Shown: positions 18,498-28,023 of the stretch, piece by piece | How the letters are laid out: each line of letters opens with the position of its first letter | Position numbering within the stretch: position 1 is the stretch's first letter | NCBI RefSeq assembly: GCF_001261715.1 | Contig: NZ_CVRU01000100.1 | Span: 62,001-126,000 of the forward strand | Direction: 5' to 3' | Source of the DNA: Dysgonomonas sp. HGC4 | Lineage (GTDB): Bacteria; Bacteroidota; Bacteroidia; Bacteroidales; Dysgonomonadaceae | DNA length: 64,000 nt | Notes under the pieces: model-generated | What the model saw: the letters and a program-made list of their open reading frames with translations, nothing else | Told to the model about the DNA's origin: nothing | Database searches by the model: none | Program-made: the position numbers and the translations under genes

Positions 18498-19820
18498 ATG
18501 GAAACAACAAAGAATTTTTTCAAGAATCAGGCTTTAACTACAAAAATTGTAATAGTAGTTATATTGACTTTATTGATGCTAATCCCAATCGGAATGGTGA
18601 GGTCTCTCATTACAGAGCGTGAAGGTAATAAAGTGGCAGAACAAACGGAGATGAGTGATAGGTGGGGTGGTAGACAATTGTTAACGGGGCCGGTTTTGGT
18701 GCTTCCGTATAAACAGAGTTTAGCCGTTGGAAGTGCAGCTCCAAGTTTTGTGTATTGTTTACCCGAAGAATATAATGTGACGGGGGATATTAAGCCCGAG
18801 GAACGAACTAGAGGAATACAGAAGATTCTGAGTTATCAATCTACGATGCATTTCGAGGGAAAATTTATATTTCCAGACTATAAGAGTTTAGATCTCAATG
18901 AGGCTCTTATTCAGTGGGATGAAGCATATATTGTTATGGGGATATCTAACCTTCAAGGGGTGAAAAATAAGATTGTGTTTAATATAAACGGACATCCTCA
19001 GGAGATTTTAGCAAATGTAGCAGATAACGATTTAATAAGGTCGGGTGTGATGATTAGAATGCCTTTGGCTGCTGCTGACATGGGGAAAAGTTGCAATTTC
19101 GATTTCGATCTGGTACTTAATGGCACCGATGGGTTGCATTTTCTTCCTGTGGGAAGGCAAACAAACGTGCATTTTAATTCTACATGGAAATCCGTAGCAT
19201 ACACTGGTGATTATGTGCCTACTGAAAAGGCAGATGTAAAAGAGGGTATTGATGCTCAGTGGAACATATTTGATTATAATAGAAGCTATACTCAGATGTG
19301 GGTGGGTAAAAACGATTCATTTGGCAGTACTAAGCTGGGTTTAGATCTGTTATTACCTGTCGATCATTATCAAAAAACGATGCGTGCTGTAAAGTATGCT
19401 ATCATGTTTATAGCTCTTACTTTTCTTGTGTTTTTTATGGTTGAGATATTGAGTAAGAAACGAATACATCCTGTTCAATACTTATTGGTTAGTTTTGCTC
19501 TGGTCTTGTTTTATAGTCTCTTGCTGGCGTTGTCAGAACATATTGGTTTTGATTGGTCGTACCTGGTTTCAGCATTGGCTATCGTTATGCTTATTACGGC
19601 GTATTCTCACTCTATATTTAAATCGAGAAAGCAGACTTTATTTATGGGGTTGTTTTTAAGTGCATTGTATATATTCTTATATGTGGTTATTCAATTAGAG
19701 GATATGGCACTCTTATTAGGTAGTATCGGATTGTTTATAGCTTTGGCTATTGTGATGTTTGTTTCACGGAATATCAATTGGTATAAAGATGATGAGAGGA
19801 TAGATAAATCTTTGGATTAA
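18498..19820 (+). CDS. creD: CreD-family inner-membrane protein
   Basis: 440 residues. One N-terminal membrane helix (about 15-35), a large periplasmic domain (about 40-295) with the CreD marks RWGGRQLLTGPVLVLPY and CNFDFDLVLNGTDGLHFLPVG, then about five to six C-terminal helices including YLLVSFALVLFYSLLLALSE and YSHSIFKSRKQT. CreD in E. coli belongs to the CreBC regulon and its loss affects envelope integrity and colicin tolerance; the molecular activity is unknown. Here it is next to a winged-helix regulator rather than a CreBC two-component pair. It has its own palindromic operator upstream and a strong terminator downstream. Confidence 0.9.
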   Translation: METTKNFFKNQALTTKIVIVVILTLLMLIPIGMVRSLITEREGNKVAEQTEMSDRWGGRQLLTGPVLVLPYKQSLAVGSAAPSFVYCLPEEYNVTGDIKPEERTRGIQKILSYQSTMHFEGKFIFPDYKSLDLNEALIQWDEAYIVMGISNLQGVKNKIVFNINGHPQEILANVADNDLIRSGVMIRMPLAAADMGKSCNFDFDLVLNGTDGLHFLPVGRQTNVHFNSTWKSVAYTGDYVPTEKADVKEGIDAQWNIFDYNRSYTQMWVGKNDSFGSTKLGLDLLLPVDHYQKTMRAVKYAIMFIALTFLVFFMVEILSKKRIHPVQYLLVSFALVLFYSLLLALSEHIGFDWSYLVSALAIVMLITAYSHSIFKSRKQTLFMGLFLSALYIFLYVVIQLEDMALLLGSIGLFIALAIVMFVSRNINWYKDDERIDKSLD

Positions 19821-19835
19821 AGGTGTTATATAAAT

Positions 19836-19870
19836 AAAGAGAGTCGGACTATTTAGTCCGACTCTCTTTT
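19836..19870. terminator. Bidirectional terminator between creD and the DUF3857 genes
   Basis: AAAGAGAGTCGGACT pairs perfectly with AGTCCGACTCTCTTT over loop ATTT, T-rich on both sides. It serves both convergent units. Confidence 0.85.
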
Positions 19871-19902
19871 TATGTAGATGCTTTAGTAAATGTTTGAAGT
19901 TA

Positions 19903-21864
19903 TTATTCTTTTACGAATACAATCATATCTGAGAATTGTTTGATTATTTCTGCATACGAATACTTGAGACGCGCATAGTCTTTAGCATCATATAGATTGG
20001 TATTGAAGAAATAGCCTGCTGTGACTTCTATTTTATTATCTGTCACCTTCGTTGAATATTTGATAGACATTAAGCGACTATCATGTTTTAGTTCTTTAGG
20101 TAAATATTCAACTTTATATCCTTTAGGAATTTCAACTTCCGATGTATAATCTGCATTGCGCAGATATATTAGGTCGATAGGAAGTGTACGGGTTTCTTGC
20201 TTAAATATGTTTTCTGAAACTGACAAGTTGCAGAAAGGGCTTATGAATAACTTATCTGATGCTTTTTCGAATCCTGTACTTGACTGAAAGGAGAAGCTGA
20301 AAGGTTTGTTCAGCTCTTTGTAATCGTTTGTGATCAGACTATCTTCAATATTTACATTGTTGTTTTTCTTAAAGTAGTTAACTAAGTTATCATCTTTACC
20401 CTCATATATATTACGGAACTGATAGGCATCTTGCCCCGACAGTGTATATTTTATATTTATATCTAGAGTTTGTTGGTCAGGGTTAATTTTTACCTTGAAT
20501 GCTTTACTTGTGCGGGCAACCTCTTTTTGTGTTGTAATAACCCATTCTTCGTTTTTTGGCTTGACAACCAATGCTTCAACATTGGTGCAGCGGGTAGGTA
20601 ATTCATCAAAATAACGCAAAGGTTCGGTTGCATCTATAAAATAGGTTTTTCCATCTATTTCTACTTGTGCAATTACGTAATTGAGAAACTGTTGAAACGG
20701 GTGACTTTTACTTACTCCTCCATGATTGCGGGTGCTCAAGACAAGAGGATTAACATTTATGTTTGCAGCTTTAAGAAGACCTATAAGATATAGGTTGATG
20801 TTTGCAGAGTTGCCACTTTTAGATTTTAGAAAATCGGATAATTTGTCTTCTGCAAACTTGTTGTTTACATCATTCCACTTGTACATAGATTTTACATACT
20901 GAGTGATTTCTATGGTTTGGTCAAGCTGCGACTTGCTGTCAAGGTTTAGTGTTGGCAGTAGTTTTTTACCTTCTTTCTCACTATTCTTTATATATTTTCC
21001 AAAGTTATCTTTTTTCAAAAAGTCATCACAAAGAGCAGGCCATGTTGATATATAGTTTTGACTACTTCCGCTGGCGAAATAAATCTTCGATACCTGAAAG
21101 TTTATACTTATCATATAATCTTCTTCGGCACTGATAAATTCTTCGTCTCTAAAAGCAGGAAGATCTTTCATTCCAAATGTGTAAATTTTTTCTTGGTATA
21201 ACAGTGACCCAAAGTGTATGTCATGATTTTTTGTAACAGAATCAAATTCGTGAAACTCTTTAGTACCTCGCATTATATAAGTGTATTCATAATAAGGTAT
21301 TGCTTTGTAAATAAGCTGACTGTGTATGACGGGTATTTTCTTTTGAAAAGCCCATGTACCCATGTTAAAGAAAAAAGGAGTAATAATATGGTATTTAAAC
21401 TCTATAACGGAACCTTCTCTAACATCTGGGAGTGCTATCTTTTTTACTGAAAGATCGTTGTCGATCTTCTCTTCGAATATCTTCTTAGGGTCGAGGTTCG
21501 TTTTTGTAGGCTTGCCATTTTCCAGATTATATACTGTAGCCTCTATATCTATTACCGATTCGCCGTTTCTACTATCTGTGTAGAAAGGAATTTCTATTTT
21601 AGCATACTCTGTTCCGGCAGCTTTCAGTACTTTAATTTTGGTTCTTCTCTCTTTATGAAGAAGGAAGCCGCGATTATCGTCTCCTTGAAAATAATTAGTA
21701 CCAATCTCGTATATAACTACGGCTTCGGCTTCGGGATCGGGCACGTATTCAGTCATCGAGATTTCGTGCTGCGTAACTTTGCCATATTCTTCCGAGTATT
21801 TTTCCTGAGCATTGCTGATGAGTGGAACTATAACCACAAGAACACATAGAACTAGTGTTTTCAT
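19903..21864 (-). CDS. DUF3857/transglutaminase-like exported protein, catalytic Cys missing
   Basis: 653 residues with a signal peptide (MKTLVLCVLVVIVPLISNAQ). The N-terminal half is DUF3857, a beta-rich domain (KAAGTEYAKIEIPFY, VREGSVIEFKYHI). The middle has a transglutaminase-like core where the expected nucleophile region reads SKSGNSANINLYLIGLLKAA, with serine in place of the cysteine found in active enzymes. The later His/Asp part is kept (LNYVIAQVEIDGKTYFIDAT). So it is probably non-enzymatic. It starts with a 4-bp ATGA overlap after the sister gene 21861-23699, which retains the Cys, suggesting an enzyme/pseudoenzyme pair in the periplasm or outer membrane. Confidence 0.85.
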   Translation of the reverse strand: MKTLVLCVLVVIVPLISNAQEKYSEEYGKVTQHEISMTEYVPDPEAEAVVIYEIGTNYFQGDDNRGFLLHKERRTKIKVLKAAGTEYAKIEIPFYTDSRNGESVIDIEATVYNLENGKPTKTNLDPKKIFEEKIDNDLSVKKIALPDVREGSVIEFKYHIITPFFFNMGTWAFQKKIPVIHSQLIYKAIPYYEYTYIMRGTKEFHEFDSVTKNHDIHFGSLLYQEKIYTFGMKDLPAFRDEEFISAEEDYMISINFQVSKIYFASGSSQNYISTWPALCDDFLKKDNFGKYIKNSEKEGKKLLPTLNLDSKSQLDQTIEITQYVKSMYKWNDVNNKFAEDKLSDFLKSKSGNSANINLYLIGLLKAANINVNPLVLSTRNHGGVSKSHPFQQFLNYVIAQVEIDGKTYFIDATEPLRYFDELPTRCTNVEALVVKPKNEEWVITTQKEVARTSKAFKVKINPDQQTLDINIKYTLSGQDAYQFRNIYEGKDDNLVNYFKKNNNVNIEDSLITNDYKELNKPFSFSFQSSTGFEKASDKLFISPFCNLSVSENIFKQETRTLPIDLIYLRNADYTSEVEIPKGYKVEYLPKELKHDSRLMSIKYSTKVTDNKIEVTAGYFFNTNLYDAKDYARLKYSYAEIIKQFSDMIVFVKE

Positions 21865-23699
21865 TGTACTTCGATATAATAATTTTTTATTTCAATATTT
21901 CTAAGTTGCTGGATAAATTCCTGGAATTTCCCGTATTCGGATAATGCATAATTACCGGCTTTTATAAGTATCGATTTTTGAACCAAAAGTTGATTGTCTT
22001 TTGCCTCGAACTGTAAACGATAATGTCCGTAGGGAGTTATTATCTGTATGTTTGATGGTATTTTATTTATAGTAGTATTCGGAATCTCATAAATCAAACT
22101 ATCTTCATAGTATTCAGGGAGATCTATTTGTAAGTCTTGAGTCCTTTTGTCTGCATTCTCGTAATAGGGTATTTTTAGAGAATAGGGAGTTATGGATATA
22201 TTATTTCCGAATTTTTTATAAATGTTGTGCATTTTAGATTCGATCTGCAATTGTATTTTAGCACTATCACGGGGGGCTTTTATGAAGTTGAAATTGATTA
22301 GATCGAACGATCCTTGAAGTATATTATTACGGATATATTTGTCAACCGTGTTTTTGTTGATGTTTGTAGATATGTAATTAGCAGCTTCGTATTCTTCCCC
22401 TTGTAGGGTTATTAGAATTTCAGTTCTAGCCGAATTATCATTGTTTAATCGGCTTATTATATTGCGGCTGCATAACACATCTTGCGGACTGTGGGCAGGA
22501 ATTGTAATGAGTTGGCTATTGTTCTCAGATACATATAATGCTTTTCTGTTTTGAATAGATGCATGAACATATCCAAAAGGGAGGTTATTGGTCGTACATT
22601 CTAAAAACGTAGTGTCATTGCTAAATGGAATAGTAAGTATGGCGTGATTGAAGGTTTGAGAGGCAAAGTCAGGGTCGATGTCTTCCACTCGGTCATCCGA
22701 GTTGATGAGGGTATAATATGATTTTATTCCTGCGTATTTGAGTATTGCCTGCATGTAATTTGTCAGAGCTTTGCAGTCTCCGTATCGGTTGGTTGCAACG
22801 TATTCTGCCGAATGTGTTTGCAATCCACCTACATTTAATTTTACATTGATATAGCGATTGTAATCCTGTAAATAGCGGTATAGTATCTTTGCTTTTTCTT
22901 TGTCATCTTTTACATCCTTGAGAAGTTCATCTATTTTCTTTGTTTCGGATTCGGGTAAAATATCTTTACCTGCGTTTAATCGATATATCCAATTTCCGAA
23001 GGTTTGCCAATTTTCGCAATTTCCGCTTACTCCATATATAAAGTTGAGAGGTACAATTTCTAATAAAGGAGCCTTGCTGTTATTAATAGATGCGTTGACT
23101 TCTCTGGTTAAGGGTTCGTAGCTAAACTGCCAGATATAGCGTGTTGTTTTAGCCGCTGTTTCTATTTTAGGTGTATCAATATTTCTCTGCCTGTATTTTA
23201 TAGGTTGGTTTTCGGGTGTTTCAACTATAACTATCGAATTATTTGTTTTCCGACTTCTGTTTCTGTAATCGTAAGATGCTATCTGGAAGAATTTGTTTAA
23301 AGTAATTTTATAGGAGTATACAATTTTGTATGGGTATTGATTATGTTTTAATTCAAATTCTTTTACAAAATCATCTTCATAGAGTGATATATGTGAAATA
23401 GAACTCCTATCTAATATTTCTTTACTTTTTAGTTTTCTAATGATATTGCCAGACATGTCCTCAATCCACGCATCTCCAATGGAGAGTTTATCTCCTTTCG
23501 AGTAAGGTATTCGTATTTCGGCATCACTGTCTCCGTCTCTATTGTTTATCTGGATGGTAGTGGTGTCACTAATTATTAATTTACCGTCTTTTACTTGTCG
23601 ATGAGAAATGTAATTAATAATTTCACTTGAAAAAACGTCATCATCCGCATTTATATTGATAAATGGTAATAGAAGAAATAAGGCTAAAATAAACCGCAT
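21861..23699 (-). CDS. DUF3857/transglutaminase-like exported protein with intact Cys
   Basis: 612 residues from ATG 23699, chosen because it begins directly with a signal peptide (MRFILALFLLLPFININA); an upstream frame adds 15 residues before it. It has a DUF3857 domain (about 45-220), then a transglutaminase-like core with the triad in place: TNRYGDCKALTNYM (Cys), FNHAILTIPF (His) and TFLECT (acid position, Glu). The C-terminal beta domain has no known motif. It is translationally coupled (ATGA) to the following pseudoenzyme-like gene. Bacteroidota encode such pairs widely; the substrate is unknown. Confidence 0.85.
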   Translation of the reverse strand: MRFILALFLLLPFININADDDVFSSEIINYISHRQVKDGKLIISDTTTIQINNRDGDSDAEIRIPYSKGDKLSIGDAWIEDMSGNIIRKLKSKEILDRSSISHISLYEDDFVKEFELKHNQYPYKIVYSYKITLNKFFQIASYDYRNRSRKTNNSIVIVETPENQPIKYRQRNIDTPKIETAAKTTRYIWQFSYEPLTREVNASINNSKAPLLEIVPLNFIYGVSGNCENWQTFGNWIYRLNAGKDILPESETKKIDELLKDVKDDKEKAKILYRYLQDYNRYINVKLNVGGLQTHSAEYVATNRYGDCKALTNYMQAILKYAGIKSYYTLINSDDRVEDIDPDFASQTFNHAILTIPFSNDTTFLECTTNNLPFGYVHASIQNRKALYVSENNSQLITIPAHSPQDVLCSRNIISRLNNDNSARTEILITLQGEEYEAANYISTNINKNTVDKYIRNNILQGSFDLINFNFIKAPRDSAKIQLQIESKMHNIYKKFGNNISITPYSLKIPYYENADKRTQDLQIDLPEYYEDSLIYEIPNTTINKIPSNIQIITPYGHYRLQFEAKDNQLLVQKSILIKAGNYALSEYGKFQEFIQQLRNIEIKNYYIEVQ

Positions 23700-23868
23700 G
23701 TAAACAAAGATTAAGTAAGTAAGAATTTTTTCTGATTCTATCAATGTTATAGCAAATAGTTGCCGTAGTACTCAGCTAAACTGTAAATAGATTCTGAAAT
23801 CTTAAAATTTGTTACAAATATACTCTTTATCGTAATATTATATCGATTGTAAAAAGAAAAAGTTCGCC

Positions 23869-23894
23869 CATCCAAAGGATAAGGGCAAACTTTT
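23869..23894 (-). terminator. Terminator after rubrerythrin
   Basis: On the minus strand, AGTTTGCCC pairs with GGGCGAACT, followed by TTTTTCTTTTT. It lies just downstream of the stop at 23918. Confidence 0.7.
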
Positions 23895-23917
23895 ATGTCT
23901 AGTTGTCACTACTTAAA

Positions 23918-24496
23918 TTAGAAATTCCACTTAAGCGGTTCGAAGTATGCTTGTGGATGTAAACATGCTGGGCATTGTTTTGGTGCAGTTTTGCTTTTGA
24001 TTACAAATCCGCAATTGATACATTGCCATTCGATAGGTTCTTCACGCATAAATACTTCTCCGCTTTCTACTCTAGCTAAAAGAGCTTTGTAACGGTCTTC
24101 GTGCATGTTTTCAACCTTAGCAATCATGCGGTACATAACAGCTATTTGTTTGAAACCTTCAGCTTCTGCAATATCAGCAAATTTAGGGTATTCTGATGCC
24201 CATTCGTCATGCTCTCCAGCAGCAGCTTCAATTAGATTCTCAGCGGTTGTACCGATTCTTCCTGCAGGATAAGAGGCAGTGATTTCTACCATTCCACCTT
24301 CAAGATATTTGAACATACGTTCAGCATGTTCTTTTTCTTGTTCGGCAGTTTCCATAAAAATGGCTGCTATTTGCTCAAATCCTTCGTTTTTAGCTGCTTT
24401 TGCAAACATAGTGTAACGCATTCTTGCTTGAGACTCACCTGCAAATGAGGTTAAAAGACATTTTTCGGTTTCTGTACCTTTGATACTTTTTTCCAT
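23918..24496 (-). CDS. rbr: Rubrerythrin
   Basis: 192 residues. The N-terminal four-helix ferritin-like domain carries the di-iron Glu/His ligands (SFAGESQARMRYTMFA, ETAEQEKEHAERMFKYLEGG, EAEGFKQIAVMYRMIAKVENMHEDRY). The C-terminal rubredoxin domain has two CxxC knuckles (WQCINCGF and QCPACLHP) for a mononuclear iron. It reduces hydrogen peroxide in anaerobes and protects from oxidative stress. It is monocistronic, with a terminator downstream and an intergenic region of about 330 bp upstream that holds the permease terminator. Confidence 0.96.
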   Translation of the reverse strand: MEKSIKGTETEKCLLTSFAGESQARMRYTMFAKAAKNEGFEQIAAIFMETAEQEKEHAERMFKYLEGGMVEITASYPAGRIGTTAENLIEAAAGEHDEWASEYPKFADIAEAEGFKQIAVMYRMIAKVENMHEDRYKALLARVESGEVFMREEPIEWQCINCGFVIKSKTAPKQCPACLHPQAYFEPLKWNF

Positions 24497-24691
24497 GATT
24501 CTTGATAGTTTAATTTATTTAGTTGATCTGTTGTGTCTCTTATTTAAGGCGTACAGTTAGTATTATGATATTATCAATTATCATAAACATTCTTGGATCT
24601 TTCTGGTTGATACTTACAAATTTACCAATTTAGCATGGAACAAAAAAGTATGTTTTTTATATTGGAAAGTATATTTTCTTGGAGAGAAAAA

Positions 24692-24726
24692 TAAGTCCTA
24701 CTCATTCAGGCGATTAGCAGGACTTA
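24692..24726 (-). terminator. Terminator of the amino-acid permease
   Basis: On the minus strand, TAAGTCCT pairs with AGGACTTA, followed by TTTTTC. It lies about 100 bases after the permease stop; the rest of the gap 24497-24828 shows nothing else. Confidence 0.65.
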
Positions 24727-24828
24727 AGTGTTTCTATTTTAGAGCTAATTTATAATAGTTCTAAGTTAAGCCTTGAGAGCTTTATTTCTCAGAGATATCT
24801 GTGAATGGTAGTCATATATGTCATCTTT

Positions 24829-26487
24829 TTATTGAATTTTTTTACTCTCTTTTAGTATTAATCTATATCCAAAAATGAAGATATGAATTGTGCCTAATAC
24901 TATTGCAAAGCCTGTCAATGTTTTGTCTTGGTCTAGTCCTATTGCGTATTGATGCCATACCGAAATAATAATCAATACAGCGGATAAGGCAATGCTGGAT
25001 AGATTGAGGATGTTATTCTCTCTATTACTGAATATCTCTTTGTTTCTATTCGCATTCTTACGCCCATACCATGTGTATATGTCGAGTCCTATAATCATCC
25101 ATACGATTAAACGAATCCATGTATCGAAAGGAAGGAATACCATCATAAAGAGGCAGGTGATAATACCTAAAATAGGAATTAGAGGAACTAAAGGTGTTCT
25201 GAATCCACGGGGCGCATCGGGCATCGTTTTACGCATAACAAGTATTCCTGTACATACAATAATGAAGGCTAGGAGAGTACCTATACTTGTCATTTCACCT
25301 GCAACACGAGCAGGTACAAACGCTGCAAATGCACTTACTAACACAAGAAACAGTAGATTGCTGTTTACGGGTGTGCGATATTTGGGATGAACTTTAGAAA
25401 ATACCGATGGTAACAGTTTATCCTTACTCATACTGTAAAAGACACGGCTTTGTCCTAAGAGCATTACTAATATAACTGACGAGTATCCTGCTAATATGGC
25501 TATCGATATGGCTTTGTTTAGCCATGGATAGGCAGGTTGAAATACTCCGTTTGCATCTACACTACCCATATGATCTATGGCTACCGATACAGGAGCAATT
25601 CCATCTTGCCCTTTGAAGCTGAGGTAGGGTGCTACCCCTGTCATAACATGGGCAAACAAGATATATAGAATGGTACATATGAGTAGTGACCCTAGTATTC
25701 CTATTGGCATATTTTTCTTTGGGTTTTTGGTTTCCTGAGCAGCTGTGCTCACTGCGTCGAAACCGATGAAGGCAAAGAAAACAATGGCTGCAGCGCGGAT
25801 AATACCGCTGAAACCGTATTCTCCGAAAGTCCCTGTATTTTCGGGGATGTAAGGAGTGTAGTTTTCGCTATTGATATATTTCCAGCCTACTATGATGAAT
25901 ACAAGTACAATAATTACTTTAAGAATTACTATGATCGTATTTATGGTTGAGCTTCTTCCCGTGCCTCTGATGAGTATAAAGCTCATTATGATAACTATAA
26001 AAGCAGCGGGTAAATTTACGATACCACCATCCCAAGGGCAGGAGGTGAGTTCGGGAGGTAGGAATATACCTATGTCTTCGAGTAGTTTTACAAAGTAGCG
26101 ACTCCAACTTATACTAACGGTGGCTGATGCAACAGCATATTCAAGAACAAGATCCCAGCCTATGACCCATGCAATGAATTGTCCCATAGTAGCATATGAA
26201 TAGGTATATGCACTGCCGGCAACGGGTATCATGGATGCAAATTCAGCATAACACAACCCTGCAAAACAGCACCCTACGGCGGCTATAATAAATGATATGG
26301 TGATGGCTGATCCTGCATGGTCGGCTGCGGCATTACCTGTTACCGAAAAAAGCCCTGCTCCAATAATGGCTCCTATTCCCAATGTTATGAGTTTCCATGG
26401 GCCAAGTGTCTTTTTGAGCGTGTGTTGACCTCTGTCATCGGCTTCATTAACGAGTGTACTAATAGATTTCTTAATAAACAGGCTCAT
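24829..26487 (-). CDS. APC-family amino-acid permease (CAT-like)
   Basis: 552 residues with 12 or more membrane helices. The APC signature GIGAIIGAGLFSVTG lies in helix 1 (about residues 36-50), and FFAFIGFDAVSTAAQETKNP lies in helix 6, as in cationic amino-acid transporters (CAT/YhdG group). The N-terminus (SISTLVNEADDRGQHTLKKTLGPW) is the usual cytosolic tail of this subgroup. It should import amino acids by proton exchange or uniport; the precise substrate is open. It is divergent from fba with a 430-bp spacer that holds one palindrome copy. Confidence 0.9.
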   Translation of the reverse strand: MSLFIKKSISTLVNEADDRGQHTLKKTLGPWKLITLGIGAIIGAGLFSVTGNAAADHAGSAITISFIIAAVGCCFAGLCYAEFASMIPVAGSAYTYSYATMGQFIAWVIGWDLVLEYAVASATVSISWSRYFVKLLEDIGIFLPPELTSCPWDGGIVNLPAAFIVIIMSFILIRGTGRSSTINTIIVILKVIIVLVFIIVGWKYINSENYTPYIPENTGTFGEYGFSGIIRAAAIVFFAFIGFDAVSTAAQETKNPKKNMPIGILGSLLICTILYILFAHVMTGVAPYLSFKGQDGIAPVSVAIDHMGSVDANGVFQPAYPWLNKAISIAILAGYSSVILVMLLGQSRVFYSMSKDKLLPSVFSKVHPKYRTPVNSNLLFLVLVSAFAAFVPARVAGEMTSIGTLLAFIIVCTGILVMRKTMPDAPRGFRTPLVPLIPILGIITCLFMMVFLPFDTWIRLIVWMIIGLDIYTWYGRKNANRNKEIFSNRENNILNLSSIALSAVLIIISVWHQYAIGLDQDKTLTGFAIVLGTIHIFIFGYRLILKESKKIQ

Positions 26488-26571
26488 AATTAATATAATA
26501 TAAGTAACAACAACTGTTTCTTTTTCTCTGTTTTATAATTCTGACGAATGGCTCGGTTATACCTCGTTATG

Positions 26572-26597
26572 GAATGAAAGGTTTGAAACCTTCATTC
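26572..26597 (+). repeat. Perfect-core copy of the dispersed palindrome
   Basis: The core AAGGTTTGAAACCTT (26578-26592) is fully symmetrical around its central G, and the symmetry extends to GAATGA and TCATTC at the ends. It lies in the gap between the divergent permease and aldolase genes. Confidence 0.65.
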
Positions 26598-26862
26598 TTT
26601 ACAGTTGTGGATGTAATGAGCCCTATTAACTCCTTTATTATCAAATAGCTCATAAGGAGAGGTGCATTCCTATTGAACTTTGCTCTCCGTTTTCTGTTAT
26701 AATAGATAGATTGATACAAAGATGAAGATTGTAGGATAAAACACCAATACCATTAATGTGGTATATTATTAGGTTCCGAAAAGAGTATTAAATATAGGTT
26801 AAGTGGGTATCTAAATCTCAATTTTTGATCTGCGTAAAGCTAGTTTATTCATATTTATTTTT

Positions 26863-26870
26863 TACTTTTG
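26863..26870 (+). promoter_or_regulatory. -7 element for the aldolase gene
   Basis: TACTTTTG matches TAnnTTTG, 50 bases before the ATG at 26921. It also shows that the longer frame starting at 26825 lies upstream of the transcript start. Confidence 0.55.
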
Positions 26871-26920
26871 TATTAAAGAATAAATATTCTATCAATAATT
26901 ATTATAATAAAATTAAAACA

Positions 26921-27916
26921 ATGGTAAGTTACAAAGAATTAGGTCTTGTTAACACAAGAGACATGTTCGCAAAAGCAGTAAAAGGCGGATATGCAATTCC
27001 TGCGTTCAATGTTAATAATATGGAGCAGTTGCAGGCTATCGTTCAAGCTGCAGCTGAAACAAAATCGCCAGTTATCGTTCAGGCGTCTAAAGGAGCACGT
27101 CAGTACGCTAACCCTATTTTATTGCGTTACATGCTTCAAGGAGCTGTTGAGTACGCTAAAAGTTTAGGTTGGGAAAATCCTCAAATCGTACTTCACCTTG
27201 ACCATGGTGATACTTTCGAAACTTGTAAAGACTGTATCGATTCAGGTTTCTCTTCAGTAATGATCGATGGTTCACACCTTCCATATGACGAAAACGTTGC
27301 TCTTACTAAAAGAGTGGTAGAATACGCTCACCAATTTGACGTAACTGTTGAAGGCGAACTAGGTATTTTAGCAGGTGTTGAAGATGATGTTGTTGCAGAA
27401 CACCATACATATACAAAACCAGAAGAAGTTGTTGACTTTGTTTCTAAAACAGGTTGTGACTCTTTAGCTATTTCAATTGGTACTTCTCACGGAGCTAACA
27501 AGTTTACTCCTGCACAATGTACTAAAGATGCTAATGGTGTATTAATTCCACCTCCCTTACGTTTTGATGTATTAGAAGCTTGTGAAAAAGAACTTCCAGG
27601 TTTCCCTATCGTATTACACGGTGCATCTTCAGTTCCACAAGATCAAGTTGCTCTTATCAACAAATACGGTGGTGCATTGAAAGATACTATCGGTATTCCA
27701 GAAGAACAATTGCGTAAAGCTGCTGCTTCTGCTGTATGTAAAATCAATATCGATTCAGATAGCCGTCTAGCTTTGACTGCTGCTGTTCGTGAAGTTTTTG
27801 CAACTAAACCAGAAGAATTCGATCCACGTAAATATCTTGGACCAGCTCGCGATAACATGAAGAAATTGTACAAACACAAAATCGAAGCTGTACTAGGTAG
27901 TGCAGGTAAAGCATAA
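26921..27916 (+). CDS. fba: Class II fructose-bisphosphate aldolase
   Basis: 331 residues from ATG 26921, which begins the conserved VSYKELGLVNTRDMFAKA. Class II marks are present: GYAIPAFNVNNMEQ, VLHLDHGDTFE (zinc His and Asp), VEGELGILAGVED, SIGTSHGANKFT and PIVLHGASSVP (zinc His), then INIDSDSRLA for phosphate binding. It splits fructose-1,6-bisphosphate into DHAP and glyceraldehyde-3-phosphate in glycolysis and gluconeogenesis. Codon use shifts to highly expressed preferences (many CTT/GCT and AAA codons) compared with neighbours. A textbook terminator follows. Confidence 0.96.
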   Translation: MVSYKELGLVNTRDMFAKAVKGGYAIPAFNVNNMEQLQAIVQAAAETKSPVIVQASKGARQYANPILLRYMLQGAVEYAKSLGWENPQIVLHLDHGDTFETCKDCIDSGFSSVMIDGSHLPYDENVALTKRVVEYAHQFDVTVEGELGILAGVEDDVVAEHHTYTKPEEVVDFVSKTGCDSLAISIGTSHGANKFTPAQCTKDANGVLIPPPLRFDVLEACEKELPGFPIVLHGASSVPQDQVALINKYGGALKDTIGIPEEQLRKAAASAVCKINIDSDSRLALTAAVREVFATKPEEFDPRKYLGPARDNMKKLYKHKIEAVLGSAGKA

Positions 27917-27940
27917 TTGTAGAAGTACATTTAAAATAGA

Positions 27941-27980
27941 GAAAGGGTTTCAAATAAATTTGAAACCCTTTCATTTTTTA
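27941..27980 (+). terminator. Strong terminator of fba
   Basis: GAAAGGGTTTCAAAT pairs with ATTTGAAACCCTTTC around a 2-nt centre (the end of the stem may open), then ATTTTTTA. Confidence 0.9.
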
Positions 27981-28023
27981 GGTACGTCTTAATTGGAGTG
28001 TTTGTTGTTTATTGTTTTTTTTG

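Noticed and set aside
26825-26920. Upstream extension of the aldolase with a hydrophobic N-terminus
   Set aside because: A TACTTTTG promoter element lies inside it and the family starts at the ATG at 26921.
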